This document shows, one piece after another, positions 32,220 through 43,593 of a DNA stretch of 64,000 bases; positions within the stretch are counted from its first letter, which is position 1, and every line of letters starts with the position of its first letter. This stretch comes from DATFRY01 sp963764695. GTDB taxonomy: Bacteria; Myxococcota_A; Polyangia; Haliangiales; Haliangiaceae. The DNA is taken from contig CAVXTW010000001.1 in the NCBI GenBank assembly GCA_963764695.1, forward strand, positions 868,001 through 932,000, read 5' to 3'. A program made the translations under genes and the position numbers. The notes under the pieces are model-generated. The model was not told the origin of the DNA. It worked only from the letters and a program-made list of their open reading frames with translations, and did not search any database.

Positions 32220-34285
32220 CGCGCCTCGCGCCGGCGCACGCGATGGGCCGCCGCCGCGACAAGAGCGAGCGCGGCCAGCAGCAGCCACAGCGGCGGCTCG
32301 GAGCCGACCCCGACGCCGCCACCGCCGACCGCGGCGTCGCTCACGCCCTGGGGCAGGGGCAGCGGCTGCGCCACCCGGGCGGCGTCGCCGGTGTGGTTGC
32401 GCACCTGGTCGAGCACGGCGACGAACGACGTGTGCCTGGTCAGCAAGTTGTAGGTCAGGCCGAGCCGCGTGATCTCCGCCTTGTCGGCCTCGGTCTCCTG
32501 CATGGCGCTGAAGTCGGACAGCGCTGCGATGCGCGTGCGGGCCCACAGATACGCCAGCGACGGCTGAACGGCGCCGGCCGCCGCCGCCGACACATCGATG
32601 GTCTGGGCGAAGGGCCCGTTGCCGGCCACGCCCTTGATGGTGATGCGACCGGTCGGAGCGCCCTTCCACTTGCCGTGCAGGACGAGCGGGCGGCGGGCCA
32701 TGAGGTCCGGGATCGAGGCCGGCTCCACGTCGTGGACCTGAAAGCCGTCGTAGGCCACCTCGATGTCGGTCAGCACCGGCGACTCGATGTACTGCTTGAA
32801 GCGGGTGGCCGCCGCGGCCGCGCCGGACGCGTCGGTGACAACGAACGGCTCGCCCAGCCCGGCGCGGGCCACGCCCTCGATCAGGAAGCGGTTGACCGAC
32901 GAGCCGATGCCGAACGAGAAGACGTTTGCCGCGCCCAGGTTGGCGCGGATGTGCTCGAAGATCTCGCGCTCGGCCGAGATGTAGCCGTCGGTGACGACCA
33001 CGAAGCTGCGCGACGTGCCCTCGGCGTGGGGCAGCGCCATCGCCTCGCGCATCGCGGGCAGAAGCTCGGTGCCGCCGCCGGCGTTGCGGCTGTCGATCAC
33101 GGCCAGCGCCCGGGCCACGTTCTCGCTGGTGGCGGGGAGCGACTGCGGCGCCATCAGCTGGTGGCCGCCGGAGAACAGGATGACGTTGAAGGTATCGGTC
33201 GGGCGCAGGCCGCCGACCAGGTCGCGCAGCAGCTTCTTGGCGGTGTCGAGCGGGTAGCCCAGCATCGAGCCGGACACGTCGACGATGAAGACGTACTCGC
33301 GCGGCGGGATGATCTCGGGCGCCACGCGCGCCGGGGGCTCGACCATGAGCAGGAAGAAGTTCTCTGTCGCGCCGCGGTGGAGCAGCAGGCCGGACTCGAT
33401 CTTGCCGCCGGCCAGGCGGTAGCGCAGCCGGAAGTCGCGGTTGCCGCCCGTGCGCTCCGACGGATCGAGAGCGACGCGCGCGCTGTTCTTGCCGTTCCAG
33501 GCCACGCGCACCTGGTGGCTGGGCACGGTCAGCTCCTGGATCGGCATGCCGCTGGCGATGCTGGCGTCGAGCGCGAAGCTGTAGGTCGGGGCCTGGCCCT
33601 GGCGCAGGGTCGGGTTGGCCACCCAGCGGTCGTGCTCCGGCGCGTCGGCGGCGCGCTGGTTCGAGTAGCGCGGACCGACAACGGTCGGATAGACGACCTC
33701 GTACACGCCGTCGGTCGGCACCAGGAGCTCGGTGTAGCGCAGCTCCACCTCGATCCGGTCGCCCGGCATGATGTTGGCCACGTTCATGGTGAAGACGTTG
33801 GGCCGGTCCTGCTCGAGCAGCGACGCGCTCTTCCCCTCGCGCTGGGCGCGCTCGTAGGTCTCGCGGGCCTCGCCGCGCTCGGCGATCTTTGCCCGGATCA
33901 CCCGGTCACCGACGGTCATCTTCATGCCGTGCACGGCAGCCCGGGTGGAGGCGGGGAAGACGTAGCGCGCCGACAGCGGGCGCTTGCCCTCGTTGGCGTA
34001 GGCCTGGACCACGGTGACGCTGGCGATGACGCCGGACACGTCGATCGACGCCGACGTTGACTTGAGCGGCAAGGCGTCGGTGCCGGGGTCGCCGCCCTCG
34101 ACGAAGAAGTAGGGAGACAGGGTCCTGTCCGAGGATTCGCCCGACGACTCGCCCGAGGACTCGCCCGGATCGGCGCCGATCGCCGGCGCGAACAGCTGCG
34201 ACATGACCGCCACCGCGGCCGCGAGGCCGACCCGCTGGATGTTCGAGACGCGCATGGCGGCTCTGAATTGCAAGCCGACCGCCAC
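32216..34285 (-). CDS. VIT and von Willebrand A domain protein with C-terminal sorting signal
   Basis: An exported protein of up to 689 residues. A signal peptide (VGLAAAVAVMSQLFAPAIGA) is followed by a short GESS repeat, a VIT domain (residues about 70-200, with ARYVFPASTRAAVHGM and ERAQREGKSASLLEQ) and a vWA domain with a complete MIDAS (DVSGSML, then TDGYIS). The C-terminus has a Gly/Val linker, SEPPLWLLLAALALVAAAA and the basic RVRRREAR, a tripartite exosortase signal. The adjacent exosortase gene overlaps it by 4 nt. The ATG at 34255 is an alternative start that keeps the signal peptide. Confidence 0.9.
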   Translation of the reverse strand: MAVGLQFRAAMRVSNIQRVGLAAAVAVMSQLFAPAIGADPGESSGESSGESSDRTLSPYFFVEGGDPGTDALPLKSTSASIDVSGVIASVTVVQAYANEGKRPLSARYVFPASTRAAVHGMKMTVGDRVIRAKIAERGEARETYERAQREGKSASLLEQDRPNVFTMNVANIMPGDRIEVELRYTELLVPTDGVYEVVYPTVVGPRYSNQRAADAPEHDRWVANPTLRQGQAPTYSFALDASIASGMPIQELTVPSHQVRVAWNGKNSARVALDPSERTGGNRDFRLRYRLAGGKIESGLLLHRGATENFFLLMVEPPARVAPEIIPPREYVFIVDVSGSMLGYPLDTAKKLLRDLVGGLRPTDTFNVILFSGGHQLMAPQSLPATSENVARALAVIDSRNAGGGTELLPAMREAMALPHAEGTSRSFVVVTDGYISAEREIFEHIRANLGAANVFSFGIGSSVNRFLIEGVARAGLGEPFVVTDASGAAAAATRFKQYIESPVLTDIEVAYDGFQVHDVEPASIPDLMARRPLVLHGKWKGAPTGRITIKGVAGNGPFAQTIDVSAAAAGAVQPSLAYLWARTRIAALSDFSAMQETEADKAEITRLGLTYNLLTRHTSFVAVLDQVRNHTGDAARVAQPLPLPQGVSDAAVGGGGVGVGSEPPLWLLLAALALVAAAAHRVRRREAR

Positions 34286-34424
34286 GCCCCGGCCGCGTGC
34301 AACTGTGCGCCGCGGTCCCGGTTTCGGCGCCGCGCCGGCGCGGTGTGGCTGCCGATCCGCGCGCCGCGTGTCAGCGCGTAGACACGGACTGGCGCAACGG
34401 CGCCGGCCGCCGCATCATCGGCCC

Positions 34425-35138
34425 ATGTTGCCGTCCGACGTCTCCCTCGAGGAAGTGCATGCCTGGCTCGCTCCGCTCCTGGCCGGACGCGGTCGCGTGC
34501 TCGAGGTCGGCTGCGGCAGCGGCGAGCTGGCCCGCCGGCTGGGCGCGGGCGGGCTGCAGGTCACCGCGATCGACGTGAAGCTGGACGGCCCGGCGCCGGC
34601 GCCCGGCGTGCAGTGGGTGCAGGCCGACTTCCTGGAGTTCGAGGACCGGCCGTTCGACGCGGTCCTGTTCACTCGCTCCCTGCACCACATCGATCCGCTC
34701 GACGCCGCCATGGAGCGGGCGGCCCGGTTGATCGCACCCGGCGGGCTGCTCGTGCTCGACGAGTTCGACCGCCTCGCGGCCGACTTCGTCACCGCGCGCT
34801 GGTACTACGAGGCGCAGGAGCTGATGGCAGCGGTCGGGATCTATTCGCCCGATCATCCCCGGGGCGTGGCCGCCGATCCGACCGAGACGTGGCGCGCCGA
34901 GCACGATCACGATCCGCCGCTGCACACCGGCGACCAGATGCTGGCGGCCGTCGACCGGCGCTTCACCCGGCTGGAGACCCAGCGCGGCCCCTACCTCTAC
35001 CGCACCATCGCCCACCGGCTGGAGGCGAGCGAGAACGGCGGCGAGGTGGCGGTCCGGGTGCGCGACGACGAGGCGATGCAGGTGGCTGCAGGCGAGCTGC
35101 GGCCGGTCGGCCTGCGCGTCGTCGCGCAGACGCGCTGA
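34425..35138 (+). CDS. Class I SAM-dependent methyltransferase
   Basis: A 237-residue methyltransferase. Motif I is VLEVGCGSGELARRLG near residue 25, motif II has VTAIDVK, and a later SLHHIDPLDAA with LIAPGGLLVLDEFDR gives motifs IV-V of the Methyltransf_11 type. The last 80 residues hold the substrate region and are unassigned. The ATG at 34425 lies 6 nt after CATCAT, a possible leaderless -10. It converges with the GNAT gene 1 nt after its stop. Substrate unknown. Confidence 0.85.
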   Translation: MLPSDVSLEEVHAWLAPLLAGRGRVLEVGCGSGELARRLGAGGLQVTAIDVKLDGPAPAPGVQWVQADFLEFEDRPFDAVLFTRSLHHIDPLDAAMERAARLIAPGGLLVLDEFDRLAADFVTARWYYEAQELMAAVGIYSPDHPRGVAADPTETWRAEHDHDPPLHTGDQMLAAVDRRFTRLETQRGPYLYRTIAHRLEASENGGEVAVRVRDDEAMQVAAGELRPVGLRVVAQTR

Positions 35139-35139
35139 C

Positions 35140-35760
35140 TCAGCGGCCGGCGGCGCGCGCGGTCCACACCTCGCGCACCGCGCGTATCGGCGCCGGCTCG
35201 CCGGCCGGCGAAAGCTGCAGCTCCCAGTAGCCGACGTCGTGCCAGGCGCCCAGCTTCCAGCCGGCGCGGTGGAATGTGCCGCAGCGGACGAAGCCGAACC
35301 GCTCGTGAAGCCGCTCGCTGGCCGCGTGTCCGCCGGTGATGCCGGCCAGCAGCGTCACGTAGCCCTGCTCGCGCAGGAGCGGCACCAGCACCCGGTACAG
35401 CGCGGTGCCGACCCGGCGCCCCTGCCACGCCTCGTCGATGTAGACCGACATCTCGGCGGTCCAGCGATAGGCGCCGCGCGACCGGTGCGGCGACGCCTTG
35501 GCGAAGCCGACCACGGCGCCCGCCCGCGCCACCAGCCACGGGTGGGTGTCGCGGGTGTCGTTCCAGTCCTGGCGCCATCTGTCGAGCGGCTCCGGCTCGG
35601 TGGCGAAGTTGGCCGTGCCGGTCTCGGCCGCGCGGTTGGCCAGCGCCGCGATGCGGCTGAGGTCGTCGGCGGCGGCCAGCTCGATGCTCATGCCGGCCCA
35701 ATCGAACACCGGCCGGCACAAAGTGACGTCCGAGACCGTGATTCCCTTTTCCTCGAACAC
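35140..35760 (-). CDS. GNAT acetyltransferase, phosphinothricin acetyltransferase-like
   Basis: A 206-residue N-acetyltransferase resembling the Pat/Bar group: LSRIAALANRAAETGTANF, then AEMSVYIDEAWQGRRVGTALYRVL (acetyl-CoA loop) and ERFGFVRCGTFHRAGWKLGAWHDV. The substrate is probably an amino acid or analogue; herbicide resistance should not be assumed. The core domain begins at MSIELAAADD (35691), but the GTG at 35760 sits 7 nt after a TAGCCT box like the leaderless starts elsewhere here, so the longer form is given. Confidence 0.85.
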   Translation of the reverse strand: MFEEKGITVSDVTLCRPVFDWAGMSIELAAADDLSRIAALANRAAETGTANFATEPEPLDRWRQDWNDTRDTHPWLVARAGAVVGFAKASPHRSRGAYRWTAEMSVYIDEAWQGRRVGTALYRVLVPLLREQGYVTLLAGITGGHAASERLHERFGFVRCGTFHRAGWKLGAWHDVGYWELQLSPAGEPAPIRAVREVWTARAAGR

Positions 35761-35767
35761 ATCTTGG

Positions 35768-35773
35768 AGGCTA
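35768..35773 (-). promoter_or_regulatory. Leaderless-type -10 box TAGCCT for the GNAT gene
   Basis: TAGCCT on the minus strand is followed by CCAAGAT and the GTG at 35760, a 7-nt spacing, with no ribosome site. Confidence 0.45.
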
Positions 35774-35906
35774 GCCGGGCCGTGTTTCGCGCGCGCTTCG
35801 GACCGGTTTCACCTCGAGCCGAAACCCGCCAAAGAGCGGCGAACCGGGCGTGTCAGGCGGCGGCGGGCTGTGCGAAAGTCTGGCTCCACCCGACCGGAGA
35901 CCCCGC

Positions 35907-36527
35907 ATGCGCATGATCCTCATCGGTCCGCCCGGCGCCGGCAAGGGCACCCAGGCTGCCCGGCTGGTCGAGCGCTTCCACATTCCACATATTTCGAGCG
36001 GCGAGATGCTGCGCGCCGCCGTCGCCGAGGGCACGGCGCTGGGCCGCACGGCCGACGGCTTCATGAAGGCCGGGCAGCTGGTGCCGGACGACGTGGTCAT
36101 CGGCATGGTGATCGAGCGCATCGCCAAGCCCGACTGCGGCGACGGCTTCATGCTGGACGGCTTTCCGCGCACGCGCCCGCAGGCCGTGGCGCTCGACGCC
36201 GCGCTGGCCGAGGCGGGGGTCTCCCTCGACGTGGTCCTGCTCATCGAGGTTCCGGACGAGCCGATCCTCGAGCGCATCACCGGCCGCCGCAGCGATCCCA
36301 AGACCGGCGCCATCTATCACGTGAAGTTCAATCCGCCGCCGGCGGGCGTCGAGGTGGTGCAGCGCGCGGACGATACCGAGCAGGCTTTCGGCGCCCGGCT
36401 GGCCAAGTACCACGCCGAAACCGCGCCGATCGTGCCGTTCTACGAGGCCGCGGGCCTGCTCCGCCGGGTCGACGGCATCGGCAAGCCGGACGAGGTCACC
36501 GACCGCATCCAGCGCGCGCTCGCCTGA
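35907..36527 (+). CDS. adk: Adenylate kinase
   Basis: A 206-residue kinase that interconverts ATP + AMP and 2 ADP. It has the P-loop GPPGAGKGTQA at residue 8, the AMP-binding ISSGEMLR and DGFPRTRPQA, and a long-type LID starting ITGRRSDPKTGAIYHVKFNPP. The LID has no zinc cysteines. The ATG at 35907 gives the standard MRMILIGPPG N-terminus. leuS follows after 57 nt in the same direction. Confidence 0.96.
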   Translation: MRMILIGPPGAGKGTQAARLVERFHIPHISSGEMLRAAVAEGTALGRTADGFMKAGQLVPDDVVIGMVIERIAKPDCGDGFMLDGFPRTRPQAVALDAALAEAGVSLDVVLLIEVPDEPILERITGRRSDPKTGAIYHVKFNPPPAGVEVVQRADDTEQAFGARLAKYHAETAPIVPFYEAAGLLRRVDGIGKPDEVTDRIQRALA

Positions 36528-36584
36528 ACCGCGGGTGGTAAGCTAGCGGTTTCCGTTTCGAGGCGAGGCAGAGGCAGATCCGTC

Positions 36585-39149
<2,565 letters not shown>

Positions 39150-39150
39150 C

Positions 39151-39690
39151 ATGAGCAAAGACAAGTCCTCCAACGCGTCCTTCACTCCTCTCGACATCGC
39201 CATCATCACGGTGTCGGACACCCGCACGGCGGACACCGACGAATCGGGCAAGCTGGCCACCAGCCTGCTGCAGGCCGCCGGCCACAAGGTTGTCGAGCGC
39301 GAGATCGTCGTCAACGAGATGCGCGCCATCCAGGACGTGCTCGGGCGCGTGCTCGGCCGCACCAAGATCGACGCGGTGCTCATGACCGGCGGCACCGGTC
39401 TCACCCCGCGCGACGTCACGCCGGAGGCGCTGGCCCCGTTCGTGACCAAGGACATCCCCGGCTTCGGCGAGCTGTTCCGCTGGCTGAGCTACCAGGAGAT
39501 CGGGACGGCGACCATCCAGAGCCGCGCCCAGGCGGTCATGTGCACCAGCACGCTGGTGTTCCTGCTGCCCGGCTCGCCGTCGGCGGTGCGCACCGCGGTC
39601 GAGAAGATCCTGCTGCCGCAGTTCGACAGCCGCACGCGGCCGTGCAACTTCGTCGAGCTCCTGCCCCGCATCCGGGGCGAGGCGAGCTGA
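39151..39690 (+). CDS. moaB: Molybdenum cofactor biosynthesis protein MoaB
   Basis: A 179-residue MogA/MoaB-family protein, involved in adenylylating molybdopterin. It has ITVSDTRTADTDESG, DAVLMTGGTGLTPRDVTPEAL (the substrate-binding loop) and a late LLPGSPSAVRTAVEKILLPQ. The ATG is 1 nt downstream of the leuS stop. No other molybdenum-cofactor gene is in the window, so this is an orphan copy by context. Confidence 0.95.
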   Translation: MSKDKSSNASFTPLDIAIITVSDTRTADTDESGKLATSLLQAAGHKVVEREIVVNEMRAIQDVLGRVLGRTKIDAVLMTGGTGLTPRDVTPEALAPFVTKDIPGFGELFRWLSYQEIGTATIQSRAQAVMCTSTLVFLLPGSPSAVRTAVEKILLPQFDSRTRPCNFVELLPRIRGEAS

Positions 39691-39736
39691 CCGCGGGCCC
39701 GGTGCGCAGCGAGCGCGCCGCGGGTGCCAGGAGGGT

Positions 39737-40633
39737 GTGATGGCGAGCGACAGCGGTGTGGTGAGCGATCGGCTGTCCGAGGCTCTGGCCGGCAGGCTGG
39801 CCCTGCAGATGAGCGTGTCGAGCCTCCCGATGGTCGAGGAGTGGATGGACGCGCCGCTGTCGCGCTGGCTGGACAGCGTGCCGTTGCCGCTGGAGATGCC
39901 TGACGGCGAGGGCCCGCCGCTCATCGTCGCGATCGGCTCCGACGCGCAGCTGTTGCGCTGGCGGGCCGGCGGTGCGGCGGCCGGCGTGGTGCCCAAGATG
40001 GTCGACTACCTGCGCCGCGCCGGCGCGCTGCCGGCCGACTTCAGCAAGGTCGACGGTATCGGGCAGGCGCTCGAGCCGGCCGCGGTCGGCTCCTGGATCG
40101 AGGCGCGCCCCGGCGTCGTCGCGACCGGCTGGTTCGTGGCCGATCGCATGGACGTCAACCAGCTGCGTGGCCTTCTGGGCGAGGGGGAGTGGATGAACGG
40201 CCTGAGCGCGGCAGGCGGGCCGTGCCTGGAGGTCGGGCGCTCGATCGGCGACGGCGCCATGACCGACGTGCTGGTCCAGCTGGCCGGCGACGCGGCGGGC
40301 AAGGTGGCAGCCGCGGCGGAGGTGTTCGCCGGCTACGGGTTCGCCTTCGACGGCGGGCCGGCGGCTCGCTTCGGCGACCGCGAGCTGGCCATCGGCGTGC
40401 GGGCGCGCCAGGGCGCGGTGGTGTCGGTGCGGCTGGTGATCGAGCGACCCGGGCCGGGCGCTGCCGTCGAGGCCTGCGCCGGGGTCGGCCTCGAGCTGGC
40501 GCCGGCGGTCACCCAGGTCGAGCGATCGATCGGCGCCGGCGAGCTGATCCAGCTCGAGATCGAGCGCAGCGCGGCCGGCCCGTCGGTGGTGGTCGAGTAC
40601 ATGGCCGGGGCCTCTCGCGCGCCGGCCAACTGA
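39737..40633 (+). CDS. Conserved protein of unknown function
   Basis: A protein of about 297 residues with no signal peptide, membrane helix or motif I recognise. It reads as alpha/beta with an N-terminal part (LQMSVSSLPMVEEWMD; PPLIVAIGSDAQLLRW) and a C-terminal beta-rich half. Internal similarity between GVVATGWFVADRMD and later strands is weak. GTG at 39737 or the adjacent ATG at 39740 can be the start, with GGAGG just upstream. It follows moaB by 46 nt and precedes the GGQ-domain gene by 18 nt, so an operon is plausible. Confidence 0.7.
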   Translation: MMASDSGVVSDRLSEALAGRLALQMSVSSLPMVEEWMDAPLSRWLDSVPLPLEMPDGEGPPLIVAIGSDAQLLRWRAGGAAAGVVPKMVDYLRRAGALPADFSKVDGIGQALEPAAVGSWIEARPGVVATGWFVADRMDVNQLRGLLGEGEWMNGLSAAGGPCLEVGRSIGDGAMTDVLVQLAGDAAGKVAAAAEVFAGYGFAFDGGPAARFGDRELAIGVRARQGAVVSVRLVIERPGPGAAVEACAGVGLELAPAVTQVERSIGAGELIQLEIERSAAGPSVVVEYMAGASRAPAN

Positions 40634-40651
40634 CCGGCTGGCTCTGACCCG

Positions 40652-41182
40652 GTGGGCGCGATGCGGCGCGATGAGCTGATCGGGCTGGCCGACGCGGCGC
40701 TGCTGGCCCAGTGCCGGGTCGACCGGCTGCGCGGCTCCGGTCCGGGCGGGCAGAAGCGCAACAAGACCGAGAGCTCGGTCCGGCTGCGCCACGAGGCGAC
40801 CGGCCTGGCCGCGATGTCGGGCGAGAGCCGCTCGCAGCCCGAGAACAAGGCGCGCGCGCTGCGCCGCCTGCGCGAGCGGTTCGCATTCGACCTGCGCCTG
40901 CCGGTCGACCTGGACGACTTCGAGCCGCCTGCAGGCCTGGCTTCGCTGGCGGCCCAGGAGCCGGTGCGCAGGAGCGAGAAGTGGCTGCGCAGCCCCGACT
41001 ACCTGCGCGCCGTCGCCGAGCTCATCGATCTGTACCAGGCGGTCGGCTGCGATCTGGCCGACGTCGCGCGGCGCCTGGCGGCGAGCAGGAGCCGCCTGGA
41101 TGGGATCGTCCGCGCCGATCCGCGCCTGGCCCGCAAGCTCGGCGAGCTCAAGACCGCGCTGCGCGGGCGCCCGGCCGTGTGA
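40652..41182 (+). CDS. GGQ-domain release-factor-like protein
   Basis: A 176-residue protein with the peptidyl-tRNA hydrolysis loop RGSGPGGQKRNKTESSVRLRH near residue 28, as in RF1/RF2, ArfB and RF-H. It lacks the stop-codon recognition domain of RF1/RF2. The last 65 residues (LIDLYQAVGCDLADVARRLAASRSRLDGIV) form a helical domain that looks helix-turn-helix-like rather than the basic tail of ArfB, so ribosome-rescue mode is uncertain. GTG at 40652 or ATG at 40661 may serve as start. Confidence 0.85.
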   Translation: MGAMRRDELIGLADAALLAQCRVDRLRGSGPGGQKRNKTESSVRLRHEATGLAAMSGESRSQPENKARALRRLRERFAFDLRLPVDLDDFEPPAGLASLAAQEPVRRSEKWLRSPDYLRAVAELIDLYQAVGCDLADVARRLAASRSRLDGIVRADPRLARKLGELKTALRGRPAV

Positions 41183-41213
41183 TGAGGGGCGCGGCCCGGG
41201 ATCGAGCGAGCGG

Positions 41214-42182
41214 TCAGCGCGCGGCGAAGGCGGCCCGCACCTCGGTGGCGACGGCGCGGTGCGGGTTGGCCGCGGCGGCGTCGACGGCGCGAGTGGCCAG
41301 CGCCGGGTCGTCGCGGAAGGTGGCCAGCGCCTTCGCGGCGGCGACCGCTTCGCCCGCGTCGCCGGCCGAGATCACGCCGAGCAGGTGGTCGGTGGCCGCG
41401 TCGAGGCGCAGCAGCGCGAGGGCGAGGTAGCCGACCTGGGCGCGCAGCGACGGCAGACCGTCGTCGCACCAGGCGCGCAGGAGCGGGAAGGCCGCGGCCA
41501 GGCGGCTCTCGCCCAGGGCGAGCGCGGCCACCTCGGCTCGCTCGGGATCGCCGACCAGGAATCGGGCCACGAACGGGACGACCGCGTCCGACTCCAGCGC
41601 CAGCAGCGAGCAGAAGCAGGCGGACATCACGGCCGGCTCGTCGTCGCCGATGAGCACCTTGTAGCGCAGGAGCGCGGTCGCGTCGGGGCGGCCGGAGTCG
41701 CCAAGGCCCTGGGCGGCGGCCGCGCGGGCCGCGCGCTCCGGGTCGGCCAGCAGCTCGGCCAGCACGTCGATCGCGTCGAGGCGGTTCAGGTGCGCGTGGG
41801 CGATGCCGCAGACGCCGCGCAGCTCGGCCGCGGTGTCGACCGGGCCGCCGAACGCCGGCTCGCGCTGGACGTGGCGCAGGCCGCGGCCGAACACGTCCTC
41901 GTCCCAGCGCTCGAGACGGAGAAGCGCGCGCGCGACCGCCACCTTGCCGCGGCACTGCGGGTCGCGCTCGACCGGACGCTCGAGCAGGCGGGCGAACGCG
42001 CCGGGCAGCTCGTCGGCCAGCTCGGCCAGCTCCGCCTCGGCGACGACCGACGCGGCGGCGGCGACCAGAAAGCCGGTCTTCGCGCGCAGCGCGTCGCGCA
42101 GCGCCGGCACCGCACCGGGGGCGGACGGATCCGCGGCGATGGCGTGGATCTGCTCGAGCCGTTCCTCCAGCTTCCGCGCCAT
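41214..42182 (-). CDS. HEAT-repeat protein
   Basis: A 322-residue all-helical protein with PBS-lyase/HEAT-type repeats (PERAARAAAAQGLGDSGRPDATALLRYKV; AEVAALALGESRLAAAFPLLRAW). It has no signal peptide or catalytic motif and probably acts as a protein-binding scaffold. The ATG at 42182 follows CATGAT by 6 nt, a possible leaderless -10; extension upstream is not supported by repeat structure. It is divergent from a DUF1801 gene with a 61-bp gap. Confidence 0.8.
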   Translation of the reverse strand: MARKLEERLEQIHAIAADPSAPGAVPALRDALRAKTGFLVAAAASVVAEAELAELADELPGAFARLLERPVERDPQCRGKVAVARALLRLERWDEDVFGRGLRHVQREPAFGGPVDTAAELRGVCGIAHAHLNRLDAIDVLAELLADPERAARAAAAQGLGDSGRPDATALLRYKVLIGDDEPAVMSACFCSLLALESDAVVPFVARFLVGDPERAEVAALALGESRLAAAFPLLRAWCDDGLPSLRAQVGYLALALLRLDAATDHLLGVISAGDAGEAVAAAKALATFRDDPALATRAVDAAAANPHRAVATEVRAAFAAR

Positions 42183-42243
42183 GGATCGATCATGCAGCAA
42201 TGTGCGCCGCCGGCCCAGGCGGGCCGTGTCATGCTGAGACGTC

Positions 42244-42681
42244 ATGCCGCGGAAGCAGACACGTCCGACCTGTCCGCCCGAGCAGATCCTGGAGGGCTTC
42301 AGCGCGAGGGTGGTCGCGCTGGCCAACCGGGTGCGCAAGCTCCTGCTCGCAATGATCGACGGTGTGATCGAGTACGGGATGCCGGGCTGGCGGCTGATCG
42401 GCTTCCGGCGACGCGGCTACTTCGCCTTCATCCAGCCGATGCCGGACCACGTGCGGCTCGGCTTCGAGCACGGCGCGGCGCTGCCCAACATCGGCGGCCT
42501 GCTCGAGGGAGACGGCAAGCAGGTGCGCTTCGTCTCGATCCGCTCGGCGCGAGCGGCAGGCTCGCGGGCGCTCAAGACGCTCATCTCGGCCGCCCTGTTC
42601 GACGACGACACGCACGGCTTCCGCCGCCGCCGGGCGGCCGCCCGCACGCCCGCGCCGCGCCGCCACCGGCGCGCCCGGTAG
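42244..42681 (+). CDS. DUF1801 domain protein
   Basis: A 145-residue protein with the DUF1801 (YdhG-like) core: ANRVRKLLLAMIDGVIEYGMPGWRLIGFRRRGYFAFIQPMPDHVRLGFEHG condensed around MPGWRL and the DHVRLGF strand, then LEGDGKQVRFVSIRS. The fold is small and of unproven function. The C-terminal 30 residues are Arg-rich and low-complexity. Confidence 0.8.
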   Translation: MPRKQTRPTCPPEQILEGFSARVVALANRVRKLLLAMIDGVIEYGMPGWRLIGFRRRGYFAFIQPMPDHVRLGFEHGAALPNIGGLLEGDGKQVRFVSIRSARAAGSRALKTLISAALFDDDTHGFRRRRAAARTPAPRRHRRAR

Positions 42682-42690
42682 CCGACAGCG

Positions 42691-43503
42691 TCACTTCGGC
42701 TTGCGGAAGCGGAGCATGAACTGATCGGTCTTGCCGCGGATCGACGGGTCGAAGACGTTCTTCGTGTGTTCGTCGGTGGTGCGGCGGAGCAGGTCGCTCT
42801 CCTCCTCGAGCTGGAACCCGGCGGCGAGCACTTCCTTGACCACGAGGTCCTTCTCGATGCGGTGCAGCGACTGCGCCTGGCTCGCGCCTGCCCCCGGCGC
42901 GGCATGGTGATCGACGATGCCGTAGACCCCGCCCGGCACCAGCGCGGCGAAGATGGCAGCGTTCATGCGCTTGCGGTCGGTCTTGAGCCAGAAGGTGTCG
43001 TGGTAGAAGAGGATCATCAGCACGGCGTCGAGCTCGCCGGCCGGCAGGCCCGGCTCCTCGAGCTCGGTCACCAGCTTGGTCACGTTGGTGAGGTCCGGCT
43101 GGGCCAGTCGCGTGCTCAGCTCCGGCTGGGCGAACTTCTTCTCGGCCATGGCGTTGTTGTGCGCGTACAGGCGGCCCTCGGGGCCGACCGCGCGGGCCAG
43201 CAGCTCCCCGTAGTAGCCGCCCACGGTCATGAGCTCGGCGACCTTCATGCCGCGCTGGATGCCGAAGAACTGCATCGTCTCGTACGGCTTGCGGTCGGCG
43301 TCGCGCGCGCGATCCTCGGCCCTGCGGCCCGGAGCGTCGACGGAGGCGCGCAGCGAGTCTTCCGCGGCGGGCTGCTCGGCGGCCGGCGGCGCGCTCTCGG
43401 CCGGCGCCTCCGCAGCGGCGGGAGCAGCAGGCTCCGCGGTGCTCCCGCCACCGCACGCCGCGACAAAGAGAAGGACGATGATCGAGATCCCCCGGTTCCC
43501 CAT
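42691..43503 (-). CDS. Lipoprotein with predicted methyltransferase fold
   Basis: A 270-residue protein. The signal peptide ends in the lipobox LFVAACGGG, then an Ala/Pro/Glu-rich linker (residues 20-50). The body matches the COG4798-type predicted methyltransferases: GIQRGMKVAELMTVGGYYGELLARAVGPEGR (motif I region), ELDAVLMILFYHD and FAALVPGGVYGIVDHHA. These proteins occur as exported or lipid-anchored members with unknown substrate. The glycine-rich SAM loop is present but degenerate (MTVGGYYG). Confidence 0.85.
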   Translation of the reverse strand: MGNRGISIIVLLFVAACGGGSTAEPAAPAAAEAPAESAPPAAEQPAAEDSLRASVDAPGRRAEDRARDADRKPYETMQFFGIQRGMKVAELMTVGGYYGELLARAVGPEGRLYAHNNAMAEKKFAQPELSTRLAQPDLTNVTKLVTELEEPGLPAGELDAVLMILFYHDTFWLKTDRKRMNAAIFAALVPGGVYGIVDHHAAPGAGASQAQSLHRIEKDLVVKEVLAAGFQLEEESDLLRRTTDEHTKNVFDPSIRGKTDQFMLRFRKPK

Positions 43504-43517
43504 GGCGTGAAAGAAGC

Positions 43518-43559
43518 ACGGCCGCGGCCGGCTCGCAAGAGCGAGTCAGCCGCGGCCGT
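43518..43559 (-). terminator. Strong hairpin after the DUF6600 gene
   Basis: ACGGCCGCGGC at 43518-43528 pairs with GCCGCGGCCGT at 43549-43559, and inner bases GCTCGC/GCGAGT extend the stem. On the minus strand it is followed by GCTTCTTTC, a T-rich tail. It lies between the end of the DUF6600 gene and the next minus-strand start. Confidence 0.6.
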
Positions 43560-43593
43560 CGTCGAGCCCGATGGTGTCAGCGATTGCCAGCTG

